From Bolinopsis microptera (Eukaryota > Ctenophora > Tentaculata > Lobata > Bolinopsidae), in contig NC_087076.1 in the NCBI RefSeq assembly GCF_026151205.1, positions 6,603,902 through 6,667,901 on the forward strand: DNA of 64,000 nt. Reading direction: 5' to 3'. The notes below the pieces were generated by a model that saw only the letters and a list, made by a program, of their open reading frames with translations, was not told the origin of the DNA and made no database searches. The position numbers were made by a program, and so were the translations under genes. Of the stretch, positions 29,925 through 40,204 are shown one piece after another (the stretch's first letter is position 1; the number at the start of each line of letters is the position of its first letter).

Positions 29925-30395
29925 GTGAGATAACATATTGGCAGGAAAGATTTAAGATACGTGCACAGTTGAATTACTGCTAGCAGTATCCTGGAGGAGT
30001 TTATAACACAAAACGCCTCACGCTTAATATAAGGTCATATTAAAATAGCCCATATCTACGCACTTTGGATTGCTATTCTGTAATCTGCCGATGTCAGGTT
30101 GGGACACAGTCCGGTCACGGACCTAAAACTTTGGGATACTGCTGAAACTAACGGACTTGTTCCTGGACATTGTACCATGTAATTAGCCGTTTTAAGCCGG
30201 GGCTCTAGTCACCCATAATGTTTTGTTGAGCAGCATTTTACTCAAAGTAATGTTTGTAATTGTCAGGTATTCTCATACCATCCTCAAGCGATGACAACCT
30301 AGGTTTCAGCAGCTACGGAAATAAATCAATGACACAATGTTCATCTCGCGATAGAACTCGAAGAACCGGCATCGTATAAATGCTATATTTTTCAG

Positions 30396-30874
30396 TCGGA
30401 CCACAAGGAGAACAAGGAGCTGAAGGAGAACAAGGAAACCAAGGAGCGACTGGAAGAAAAGGTGCTCAAGGAACCAACGACTTCTGCTCATCGGTTGGAT
30501 GGATCTGTTCGTTAGAAGGAGCAGAAGGTGAACCTGGTGAGGACGGTGCTGACGGGGAGAATGGACCAACTGGAGACTCGGGGGATGTTGGAGCAAAAGG
30601 AGAGATGGGTAGAGAAGGTACTCCAGGATTTCCTGGACTTTCAGGAGTTAAAGGGATAAAGGGTGGTCGGGGAATAGACGGACAGGATAGTTTTCCTGGA
30701 TGGAACGGACAACAGAATTGTGGATCTGAGAGCTGCAGCCTACGACTGGGACCTTGTTATGGGATGGGGAGTAGCAGGTTTACAGTCAAGTGTATGGAGG
30801 GGTATGCGGCTAATGGCATTTGGCGAAATTCCAGGTTTTGGGGACTGAGGTGTTGCAAAATTGTTGTAAAATGA
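30396..30874 (+). CDS. Collagen-like terminal exon with Cys-rich C-terminus
   Basis: Opens after acceptor TTTTTCAG in phase 1 and ends at TGA 30872-30874; 159 codons. Gly-X-Y triplets run from GPQGEQGAEGEQ to GRKGAQG, break at NDFCSSVGWICSLEG, resume through GEPGEDGADGENGPTG to GIDGQDSFPGW, then a C-terminal part with NCGSESCSLRLGPCYG and RCCKIVV. It would trimerise the lectin-like and discoidin-like modules upstream. The interruption with two Cys may be an interchain disulphide site. No AATAAA was seen close after the stop. Confidence 0.8.
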
Positions 30875-31163
30875 ACAAAAATTTGACTGCACTTTTTTAT
30901 ATGGCTTACAGTAAACATGATTATATTTATATTTGTATTATTTTGTATTTATTTTATGACTATGAGATGATAGGTCGAGAACAAATTGAACATTGAAAAA
31001 GGTATGCTTGTTATGATTATTGATTAACCGGTGATGTAATATGATATAGATACTCGTAAAATATTTAACAGGTGATACTTTTGTCCATGTTTAATAGACG
31101 ATGTCAATTCTTCGCAGCTCGGCGTGGCCAAGCGGTGCATCTTGCCGATGGTTGCGAGAAGCA

Positions 31164-31164
<1 letters not shown>
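30875..31164. other. 3' flank of collagen exon
   Basis: AT-rich sequence, duplicated in degraded form at 23451-23770. No further exon recognised. Confidence 0.5.
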
Positions 31165-31195
<31 letters not shown>

Positions 31196-31833
31196 ACCAT
31201 ATTAAAGTATATTAAAATGTAGGATTTTTCCCGATTTTGACCCGGGATATACTTTAATATATCCCTATCTCCTTGGAGGCCTACATCAAAAATTGTTGCC
31301 CAAAATAAGCTTGAAATGCAATTCTTAATCGATTCCAAAAAGTTCTTGAAAAAATATTGAAAACTGATGGAGTTATTTCAATTTTAATGAAGTCATTTTG
31401 GCTAGTATTCCGAACCGAGATATTATGTGCAATTTTCCCAATTTTGTTCATGGAGGTCTTTTTACTTAGTATCCACTATATTCAACAAACACTGAGTTAT
31501 ATCTTTCACATAGAGTTAGTCTCATTAAAAAATATTGAAATTTTTATCGAATTTGGGCAAAAGCGTATGCCCAAATATGGGCATATTTTTTAAAGCTCAT
31601 AGCTCAGCCAATTTTTGACCAATCTGGATGGAAATTCATGTACTAGTCCTAAAACAGGCTTATCTTGCGAATCTGAGTGAAAAATATAGTTCATCATATA
31701 AATCTTAACGAAGAATATAGATCTTCTAATTGTAGGTATATTAAAGTATATTAAAATGTAGGATTTTTTCCGATTTTGACCCGGCGATATACTTTAATAT
31801 ACTTTAATATGGTTGCCCCCCCCCCCCCCCCCC
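31165..31833. mobile_element. Poly-G-bounded element 3 with AGCAT target duplication
   Basis: G29 (31165-31193) and C18 (31816-31833) bound 669 bp. Directly inside, GCAACCATATTAAAGTATATT on the left is inverted on the right. AGCAT stands immediately outside on both sides (31160-31164 and 31834-31838), a 5-bp target duplication. The inside has GCCCAAATATGGGCATAT and a following block also found in elements 1 and 2, showing family kinship. No protein coding. Confidence 0.85.
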
Positions 31834-31838
31834 AGCAT

Positions 31839-32870
31839 TATTGGATGCACGGCCCAGTAGTACATCGCGCTACAAGTACATTAGTACAAGGTAACGAGAA
31901 ATAGACTAGCAAGCTTTGTAACGTTACGGTTAGGGTTTTAGCAATGCTTCAGTTGGGGATTGGGTTAGGGTCAGTTTAGAGTGTTAGGGTTTCGAATAGT
32001 CATGCAGGGCCACCTAAACGGCTAGAGAAGTTAGAGAACGCGTTAAAAATTCACGTGACAGTCGAGTGTAGAGTGATTAATCATCATCCCGTCTTGGTAG
32101 GTTATAAAGTTTATAATATAAACCTACAATAACACTACTGTCTTATTTCCCCGTAAAAAGAACAATAGCGTGAGTAGCATTTACGGAGGTGGTTCGAAAG
32201 TGATCTTAATGCAGGATGCTTAAACGATTCACCGTTCAATTTTGGTTGATACACGTCAATTCTTAGTACTATACAGTAGTGCAGATAATAATCGAGCAAG
32301 TTGAAGAATTATATCATACGTATCAGATTAGATGTTCTTTCTGTGCTATTTTTACCTATATTTTACCTAGATTCTGTGCAGGTATAGTATATACGCCATA
32401 ATACATCGGTTTTAACTGTTTTCAACTGCCGGGGCCCTTTTAGAACAATCTTGAAGGCGATTTAACACGCTAGTCAACTATAGTCATTCTGCTCATCAAT
32501 TCGAAGGTAAATTTATGTTCTATTGCGGAAGCCATAAGAAGGCACTGATTACTGATGGACAAATCAAACCATGTTATCATGAACTGTAACTTTCAGAAGT
32601 TAAATATAAAACTATTTATAATCATCAAAATAGTTAAAAGTGGTAAAAGTGGTAAAACACATATTCAATATTAATATGATAATGAACATTGAACATATAC
32701 CATTACCACTCAAGTCAAGTTTCAATTCAATATAACCAATGCACATATTATAGCTATAATTTAAAATCAAAATTAAACATCAAAATCGCACAATGGTAAA
32801 TATTGGTAAATTTTGAACTATCGAAAATTAAAAATTAAATAATTTAAACTCTTTAAATATTATATAAGAC
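31839..32870. other. No gene recognised
   Basis: AT-rich. It includes scattered GGTTAGGGTT-like segments at 31926-31992 and a short palindrome around TTATAAAGTTTATAATATAAACC at 32102. No exon found. Confidence 0.4.
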
Positions 32871-32877
32871 TCCAGTT

Positions 32878-33058
32878 AGACCTAACGCAGAGGTAGGCCT
32901 AAATTAGGCCTAAATTAGGCGTTAGGCCTAACAGTAACTGTCACCAAGATGCAGTTAGGCCTAACGGCTAATTTAGGTCTGATTTAGGCCTAACCCTGCG
33001 TTAGGCCTAACTGGTTAGGTTTAACTGGCTAGACCTAACTGCACCTTGGTGACAAAAT
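32878..33058. repeat. Palindromic array of TTAGGCCTAA units
   Basis: At least six TAGGCCTAA-type units in both orientations. They are enclosed by GTCACCAAGATGCAGTTAGG (32939-32958) and its near-perfect inverse CCTAACTGCACCTTGGTGAC (about 33034-33053), so the segment can form a long hairpin. Confidence 0.75.
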
Positions 33059-33496
33059 TGCAAAGGTGACGGGGGCCGCATTTTCAAACTCAATCTTAAC
33101 CTCAGAGGGAGATTACTTTGAGGTTTCTATGACTATACACTGTTCACTTTCAAAAGTTTGATAAAGTACACAAAGTCGTCAAATTTATCTGGAATTGTTG
33201 CAATTCTTTTCGCCGTTTTAAACATTTACACCGCGGCGAAAATAACGAACAAATTAAGGGGCCATCTACTTAGGACGTCCGGCAAATAGAGAGGGGAGGG
33301 GGGGGGGGGGTGGTTTTGGAATTTCGGACAAATCCGGACAGGGGGAGTGGGGTTGGTTTCTGAAAATCCAGACGTCCGGAAATTTTGGCAGAATCAACGA
33401 AAAAAGTCCCATTTATTTCAACTTTTTGACACTAATTACTCTGTATTCTGTAAGTTTAGATCCCAGTATTTTGAACGAGAAGTCGATTCCCAGAGC
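33059..33496. other. Noncoding, with G-rich GTCCGGA segment
   Basis: 33270-33385 has GACGTCCGG on both sides of a G13-containing stretch (33296-33310) and CGGACAAATCCGGACA motifs. No gene seen. Confidence 0.4.
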
Positions 33497-33548
33497 AGAG
33501 AATATGTGTCTCTGCTCTCATGAATGAGAGCAGAGACACATATTCTCT
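33497..33548. repeat. 25-bp perfect palindrome with 2-base spacer
   Basis: Arm 33497-33521 (AGAGAATATGTGTCTC...) is inverted exactly at 33524-33548 around GA. Confidence 0.9.
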
Positions 33549-33566
33549 TACTGCCTTTTATACTTC

Positions 33567-33991
33567 ATGTCGCCAGCCTCTTTTCATAATGCCAGGCAGT
33601 ACCAGTTGGTTAAGATAAACAACAGGAGAGCAGTTGCAGTAAGGTTCGATGCAGCAACTCGCGGAATGCATACGTGCTCTGACCCCACCAACACTGCAAC
33701 AGTCTCTGGACACCTTGAGGAACATGGAGAGCACTTTCTAGGATTTCTCTTATCTCTGATGCTCTTTATTATTTATGTTTTTTGTCATTTATGTTTTTTT
33801 TTAATGACCTTGTTGTGCGGAAGGAGGGTGTGGCCGATTGCCTAAAAATCCTAGACTGGGAGGAGAAGGTGCCACCCTCGCGTCAGGATATTCTACAAGC
33901 CAGAATTAAACATGGGAGCAAAAAGATACGCCGAGCGCCCCATACACAAGGAGGATTCTTGTGGGTGATGGTTCAAGACATGAATTGGTAA
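33567..33991 (+). pseudogene. Fragments of repeated host-like exons (VRFDAATRG / QGGFLWVM)
   Basis: 33610-33766 reads KINNRRAVAVRFDAATRG and, after a frame change, LQQSLDTLRNMESTF-stop; 36845-36994 carries the same region with VRFNAAIRG and LRNMEVSF-stop. A second piece, 33797-33991, reads VVRKEGVADCLKILDWEEK...HTQGGFLWVMVQDMNW-stop and recurs in part at 35222-35384, 37625-37670 and 41380-41420. They look like exons of a repeated multi-exon gene or transposon; identity unknown. Confidence 0.45.
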
Positions 33992-34093
33992 TAATAATTC
34001 GCATTTTAAAGATACTTTTTTGCACAAGATGTGCAATACATGTTACATCACTGTAAATCCTAACATGTACCGGGCTTTTACTTATTTTTATAG

Positions 34094-34161
34094 GCTAGTG
34101 ATGTAAATCTACGAAGAATTCACCTATATTTGTGCTGTCTTACTATGTGTCCAAACCAAAT
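34094..34161 (+). pseudogene. Truncated copy of the 34619 exon
   Basis: From acceptor TTTTTATAG the sequence GCTAGTGATGTAAATC and onward matches 34619-34687, then diverges. It lacks the donor. Confidence 0.6.
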
Positions 34162-34315
34162 TGATTTGACACATGACAACCCCCTTGACATATAGGGAGA
34201 CGGCACAAACCTAACATCATCATCTGTGGATCTGAGGAGACACTTGAGCACCCCCCCTGTTTTCGTGTGAACACGTTAAGACCAGTCTGTGTTTCGAGTG
34301 TCATAAAGACCTGTT

Positions 34316-34573
34316 ATGGAGCCAAGTGATACAGATGATTTCAAAATTAGGTTACATGCGATTAATGAAAAACTTATCAAAAGAGAGATGCAGCTGCACC
34401 TGATTCTGGGTATTATGGATAGCAGGGAGTTATCGGGATCGAAAATTTTGTCGAGTGTTAAGAATACACGCCTTTTCGGTAACTGTTATGCTCTGTTGTC
34501 CATTCTACCTAGCACATTGAGCTCGTTTGTAAAGTTTCAGATTAAAATCTGTTTTAAATTTTCAAGTGGTTAA
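34316..34573 (+). CDS. Short open frame of unknown identity
   Basis: 85 codons from ATG (MEPSDTDDFKIRLHAINEK, KREMQLHLILGIM). The first half is helical and hydrophilic; no known domain. It may be a 5' exon of the gene holding the 34619 exon; the true 3' end is likely a donor (TCGGTAACTG, about 34478). Confidence 0.3.
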   Translation: MEPSDTDDFKIRLHAINEKLIKREMQLHLILGIMDSRELSGSKILSSVKNTRLFGNCYALLSILPSTLSSFVKFQIKICFKFSSG

Positions 34574-34618
34574 CTTTTAAATTTCTTTCATTGGTCTAAC
34601 CTGATTTTATTTTTATAG

Positions 34619-34741
34619 GCTAGTGATGTAAATCTACGAAGAATTCACCTATATTTGTGCTGTCTTACTATGTGTCCAAACCAAATTGATAGGGCTTTTA
34701 CTTATACTCTACAAAGATGGAGGACCCGACGAGGTTTAACT
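34619..34741 (+). CDS. Exon of unknown gene (phase 0-0)
   Basis: 123 bases between acceptor TTTTTATAG and donor ACT/gtaagtg. It reads ASDVNLRRIHLYLCCLTMC, PNQIDRAFTYTLQRWRTRRG. Good splice sites and a full-length open frame make it a credible exon. Function unknown. Confidence 0.5.
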
Positions 34742-35214
34742 GTAAGTGTTCACATTTTACCACCCTGCAACGTTTTGCTTGATTGCTTCAATGAACACTC
34801 ACATGTAATGCAGTCTTCATTCAGATAAATAATACGATAAATTGGTCAGTCCTCAGACTAAAACAAAACAGGAGGATACCGATAATCCGATATATTATTA
34901 GTACATATAAAGAAGAATAGGAAGGTACCATTAAAATGTGCAAGAAATGCCTGTATTATTTTACTCATTACATTTTCAATTTGCTATAGCAAATCTAATA
35001 TTAATCTAAAAATGAAGTTTTCCTCCGTATATAGTAGTCAGAAGTTCGTTAGAAGTTCGTTAGATTTGCCCCGGACCATTTTGTCCACTAAAAGAGTAGT
35101 ACAGTTTTTAGTTCTAAGAACTCAACAAGAAATTCGCAGTTCTTGGAAATTCAGAAAAATAAGCATATTATTTATTTCTATAAAATCTTTGACATTTCAT
35201 TTAATGATGAATTT

Positions 35215-35384
35215 CAGCTGATGATGACCTTGTTGTGTGGAGGCAAGGGGTCTGGCCGATTGCCTAAAAATCCTAGACTGGGAGAAAGTGCCACCCTTGC
35301 GACGTATCCGAATATTCTACAAGCCAGAGCTAAATTACACAAAGCTCTGTTGAAAGGGAGAATCAGCAGATTTCTCCAAATTTA
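35215..35384 (+). pseudogene. Copy of the 33797 exon
   Basis: After TTTCAGCTGATG, CCTTGTTGTG...GGCCGATTGCCTAAAAATCC matches 33810-33860 with indels. It ends ILQARAKLHKALLKGRISRFLQI-stop. Unknown family. Confidence 0.4.
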
Positions 35385-35499
35385 AATGTGTAAATCAGCG
35401 CATCTTGTATTAGTCAGGTACGTGTTCTTATTTCATTTAATTTAGGATTTATATTAGTATTTGGAATTAGGCTAGTTGAATTTAATGATAAGGATTTAC

Positions 35500-35892
35500 T
35501 ATATAATTGTTTCCTTTCTATCTTTTCGGTACGCCCTACCGTTCGTGTTACGTGACCAGAGCTTGACTAGTATACACTAAACCCCAGAGAAATCCGTTTT
35601 CTATATCTGTTATCTCCAAACAGTTTGACGTGAATATAGACGGGTGAATATAGATCTCGATAGGATCTATCACGGGGTCTATCACAATTTAGGGCAGCTC
35701 AATTCTACTTATAGAAAACGGAGTTCTCTGGGGTTTAGTGTATACTAGTCAAGCTCTGGTCACGTAACACGAACGGTAGGGCGTACCGAAAAGATAGAAA
35801 GGAAACAAGTATATTAAAAGGAGAAACTAATTAAATATAAATGTAATACAAAGTGAACAACAAACGAGAAATACTTCTTAGTCCGCTCCAAA
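35500..35892. repeat. Inverted pair of LTR fragments
   Basis: 35503-35609 contains GGTACGCCCTACCGTTCGTG and ends CCGTTTTCTATA, like the 3' end of the 8658/11715 LTR. 35712-35892 is the inverse of a longer piece of the same LTR type. CAAACAGTTTG(A/G)CGTGAATATAGACGGGTGAATA occurs on both outer sides (35613 and 35889). No element body remains. Confidence 0.7.
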
Positions 35893-35937
35893 CAGTTTGG
35901 CGTGAATATAGACGGGTGAATAAATGTATATCGAAAT

Positions 35938-36744
35938 ATGAAGTGGTTACCCTTACACTTAAGAAGACAACTCCATCTGTCAACGTATATGTATAAAATT
36001 CTTAATGAGGCTGCACCATCATCATTCACAGATAAATTTTCTTATGTATCCGGAGGATCACGTGATGCTGAGAGGTGCAACCTCTATATTCACAAATCCA
36101 GAACACACAAAACCTTTACATATTTAGGTGCAAAATGTTGGAATACAATTCCAGAGAACATAAGGACTATAGAATGTAGTGTAAAATTCTCACAATGTAT
36201 GAAATCTAAATTTATGTCAGATGTAATTCAAGGAGTCTCATCCTATGAAATAAACAATAGTTTCGACTATTTCTACACTCTAGCTATGTGACAACTGAAA
36301 CAAATTTTATGGTGCTGGAGTTTTTGTCGGGTGGAAAGGCCCCCTGCGTTATATATGACCTAGGTATTTCCAGAAGTATAGAACTTTAAACATCTCCTTT
36401 ATTCGTTCCCATTTGTTATCATTGCCAATCTATTATTGTTCTATACTTCTCTGTATATAACTGTAAATAACATTACTAACGTAATCCCAAAGTGGGCATC
36501 TATGTAATCTTAATTGTTACCTTCATGCCCACAGTTCACTGTTAAATCATATCTTATTTTATCACTCATTGATTTATTACTCATTATGTTTTACATACTA
36601 TATCCTTATGTCCCTAGAAGGGTGTTCTGCTAACAGTTTTCGACTGACTTGAATGTCCTGCACAGCAGATTGAAGCTTCTTAAATTATTTTTATTCTTAT
36701 TGTATTGCTGTGTAAATTTGATTCTAATTCTAATTCTAATTCTA
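35938..36744 (+). pseudogene. 3' fragment of a third non-LTR retrotransposon
   Basis: 35938-36291 encodes the C-terminal end of a jockey/CR1-type ORF2: WLPLHLRRQLHLSTYMYKIL, LGAKCWNTIPENIRTIE, VKFSQCMKSKFM. RT catalytic blocks are missing (5' truncation). A 3' UTR leads to four ATTCTA units at 36721-36744, the simple-repeat tail. 5' truncation is normal for such elements. Confidence 0.75.
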
Positions 36745-37000
36745 ATACTGGAACCTATGAGGAGGGTGCGGGACAGACTGATGTCCGCCATCTCGACTGT
36801 GTGTAGAAGAAGAAGATCTACATTTCGGAACCAAAGGGAGTATCAGAAGGCGAAGATAGACAAGAGGAATTGCAGTAAGGTTCAACGCAGCGATTCGCGG
36901 GATTAGCGAGATTCGCCCGAACCAGCCGTACACACAACTGCAAAGGGACCTTGATGGACTGGTTCACCTCAGGAACATGGAGGTGTCCTTCTAGATCGTT
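36745..37000 (+). pseudogene. Gene fragment paralogous to 33567-33766
   Basis: MRRVRDRLMSAISTVCRRRR then YQKAKIDKRN, and in the next frame VRFNAAIRGISEIRPN, QPYTQLQRDL, LRNMEVSF-stop. Compared with 33610, five bases are missing between the halves. The last frame is intact and ends with the same residues as the first copy. Confidence 0.45.
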
Positions 37001-37184
37001 ACTTTTCTTGTTTGGCTATTTTTGTATTATTAGATTATCATTTGATTCTTACTCTGTGTTTCACTCTGTGTATTTATATTTCCCTCCTCGACTTTCAGAC
37101 TAGGTTTGCGTTAATCATATTTTTAGTATATTTTTTTAACTTTGTTACGTTTCTAACACTACCTTCCTTTTAGCGATTTTATCC

Positions 37185-37448
37185 ATGTCAACGAAAGATC
37201 TACTCCAGGCGCTGTCTTCTGTAACTCAGAGCTATAAGGATGAGATGAACGAATACGAAGCAACTCGTAAGAGGCTCCGCCGATCGGAGTGTAAGGTTAG
37301 AGACCTTACTGTGGAAATTAATTATATGGCTGATCTTATTGAGCAGTTAAGGGCAGAGAGCAGCCAGATGGAATACGTCAACTCCCCCGTATACGGTCAA
37401 GTGAACCCACCAGAGTACAGCCCAATCACACCTACCAGCCCGGAGAGC
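37185..37448 (+). CDS. Coiled-coil exon of unknown gene
   Basis: Opens with ATG after a pyrimidine tract and acceptor-like TTTTAG. It encodes MSTKDLLQALSSVTQSYKDE, a heptad-rich RKRLRRSECKVRDLTVEIN and MADLIEQLRAESSQ, then a Pro/Ser/Tyr tail (NPPEYSPITPTSPES). At about 37449 it runs into LTR-derived sequence, so its end is foreign or truncated. A small gag-like or structural protein is possible. Confidence 0.4.
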
Positions 37449-37612
37449 AGTTTGGAGCGGACTAAGAAGTATTTCTCGTTTGTTGTTCACTTTGTAATAC
37501 ATTTATATTTTATTAGTTTCTCCTTTTAATATACTTGTTTCCTTTCTATATTATCGGTACGCCCTACCGTTCGTGTATACAGTTACACTAAACCCCAGAT
37601 CTACTCCGTTTT
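37449..37612 (+). repeat. LTR fragment (same family as 35712-35892)
   Basis: CAGTTTGGAGCGGACTAAG to CTCCGTTTTCTATA. It is the direct-orientation counterpart of the inverted fragment at 35712-35892 and a diverged relative of the 681-bp LTR. Confidence 0.7.
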
Positions 37613-38144
37613 CTATAGCTCTAACTATACAAGGAAGATTCTTGTGAGTGGTGGTACAAGACGGGAGTTGGTAATAATAATAACTCTTATTCTTTAAGAT
37701 AATTCCAGTTTATATACATATAAACTGATACTATACATGTATCAAATTATTTATTCATATCAGTCTACTGTTTCAATAACAGGATAATTTAAAGTTTATA
37801 TTTATTGTAGGCTGAGAGTGTCCATCGATCCGTCATCTCTCATACTATCTGCAAGGTTACGGTATACTGCAAGCGGGTCCATCTGCAAGTAGCTGTATAA
37901 AAATTAAGAAGAGCAAGAAAAAGAATAAATTAAACTTAAGAATCCCCTACTAGTAGTAGGCTACTACCATCCAAACCTAAAAAACGAGATGCTGTACCAC
38001 TAAGAGAACCACCTCAAAGAAAAGAGGGAGTCCAAGAAAAGAGTAGCGGGAGTAAAAAAAACAACGAAGAGGCCATTCCTCAGACTAAAACAAAATATTA
38101 ATCTAAAAATTAAGTTTTCCTCTGTAGTTGGAGAGCCGTTTATA
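37613..38144. other. No gene recognised
   Basis: Contains a QGRFL-type remnant at 37625-37670 (compare 33950) and, at 38080-38145, a block (CCTCAGACTAAAACAAAA, AAGTTTTCCTC) also seen just before 35050, leading into the 69-bp array. Confidence 0.4.
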
Positions 38145-40204
38145 GCCCCGAACCATTCCGTCCACTAGAAGAATAGGACTAAAGAAGTCAGTGTTAAAAA
38201 GTCAGAAGCAACAGCCCCGAACCATTCCGTCCACTAGAAGAATAGGACTAAAGAAGTCAGTGTTAAGAAGTCAGAAGCAACAGCCCCGAACCATTCCGTC
38301 CACTAGAACAATAGGACTAAAGAAGTCAGTGTTAAGAAGTCAGAAGCAACAGCCCCGAACCATTCCGTCCACTAGAAGAATAGGACTAAAGAAGTCAGTG
38401 TTAAGAAGTCAGAAGCAACAGCCCCGAACCATTCCGTCCACTAGAACAATAGGGCTAAAGAAGTCAGTGTTAAGAAGTCAGAAGCAACAGCCCCGAACCA
38501 TTCCGTCCACTAGAAGAATAGGACTAAAGAAGTCAGTGTTAAGAAGTCAGAAGCAACAGCCCCGAACCATTCCGTCCACTAGAAGAATAGGACTAAAGAA
38601 GTCAGTGTTAAGAAGTCAGAAGCAACAGCCCCGAACCATTCCGTCCACTAGAAGAATAGGACTAAAGAAGTCAGTGTTAAGAAGTCAGAAGCAACAGCCC
38701 CGAACCATTCCGTCCACTAGAAGAATAGGACTAAAGAAGTCAGTGTTAAGAAGTCAGAAGCAACAGCCCCGAACCATTCCGTCCACTAGAAGAATAGGAC
38801 TAAAGAAGTCAGTGTTAAGAAGTCAGAAGCAACAGCCCCGAACCATTCCGTCCACTAGAAGAATAGGACTAAAGAAGTCAGTGTTAAGAAGTCAGAAGCA
38901 ACAGCCCCGAACCATTCCGTCCACTAGAAGAATAGGACTAAAGAAGTCAGTGTTAAGAAGTCAGAAGCAACAGCCCCGAACCATTCCGTCCACTAGAACA
39001 ATAGGACTAAAGAAGTCAGTGTTAAGAAGTCAGAAGCAACAGCCCCGAACCATTCCGTCCACTAGAAGAATAGGACTAAAGAAGTCAGTGTTAAGAAGTC
39101 AGAAGCAACAGCCCCGAACCATTCCGTCCACTAGAAGAATAGGACTAAAGAAGTCAGTGTTAAGAAGTCAGAAGCAACAGCCCCGAACCATTCCGTCCAC
39201 TAGAAGAATAGGACTAAAGAAGTCAGTGTTAAGAAGTCAGAAGCAACAGCCCCGAACCATTCCGTCCACTAGAAGAATAGGACTAAAGAAGTCAGTGTTA
39301 AGAAGTCAGAAGCAACAGCCCCGAACCATTCCGTCCACTAGAAGAATAGGACTAAAGAAGTCAGTGTTAAGAAGTCAGAAGCAACAGCCCCGAACCATTC
39401 CGTCCACTAGAAGAATAGGACTAAAGAAGTCAGTGTTAAGAAGTCAGAAGCAACAGCCCCGAACCATTCCGTCCACTAGAAGAATAGGACTAAAGAAGTC
39501 AGTGTTAAGAAGTCAGAAGCAACAGCCCCGAACCATTCCGTCCACTAGAAGAATAGGACTAAAGAAGTCAGTGTTAAGAAGTCAGAAGCAACAGCCCCGA
39601 ACCATTCCGTCCACTAGAAGAATAGGACTAAAGAAGTCAGTGTTAAGAAGTCAGAAGCAACAGCCCCGAACCATTCCGTCCACTAGAAGAATAGGACTAA
39701 AGAAGTCAGTGTTAAGAAGTCAGAAGCAACAGCCCCGAACCATTCCGTCCACTAGAAGAATAGGACTAAAGAAGTCAGTGTTAAGAAGTCAGAAGCAACA
39801 GCCCCGAACCATTCCGTCCACTAGAAGAATAGGACTAAAGAAGTCAGTGTTAAGAAGTCAGAAGCAACAGCCCCGAACCATTCCGTCCACTAGAAGAATA
39901 GGACTAAAGAAGTCAGTGTTAAGAAGTCAGAAGCAACAGCCCCGAACCATTCCGTCCACTAGAAGAATAGGACTAAAGAAGTCAGTGTTAAGAAGTCAGA
40001 AGCAACAGCCCCGAACCATTCCGTCCACTAGAAGAATAGGACTAAAGAAGTCAGTGTTAAGAAGTCAGAAGCAACAGCCCCGAACCATTCCGTCCACTAG
40101 AAGAATAGGACTAAAGAAGTCAGTGTTAAGAAGTCAGAAGCAACAGCCCCGAACCATTCCGTCCACTAGAAGAATAGGACTAAAGAAGTCAGTGTTAAGA
40201 AGCT
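38145..40204. repeat. 69-bp tandem repeat array (~30 units)
   Basis: A 69-bp unit beginning AGAAGTCAGAAGCAACAGCC and containing CCGAACCATTCCGTCCACTA is repeated about 30 times with almost no variation. Because 69 is divisible by three, one frame stays open for 671 codons as a 23-residue repeat with seven basic and no acidic residues (QKQQPRTIPSTRRIGLKK). No unit contains ATG in that frame and a TAG precedes it at about 38152, so translation would need an upstream exon. Variant units (AGAACA for AGAAGA) are numbers 2, 4 and 12. A diverged single unit lies at 35045-35100. Called a minisatellite. Confidence 0.9.

Noticed and set aside
38100..38160. Spliced exon entering the 69-bp frame from acceptor CTCTGTAG (38126)
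   Set aside because: All three phases from that acceptor hit a stop within 60 bases, so this acceptor cannot feed the long frame.
38145..40204. CRISPR array
   Set aside because: Units are directly adjacent copies without unique spacers, in an intron-bearing animal genome; it is a tandem satellite.
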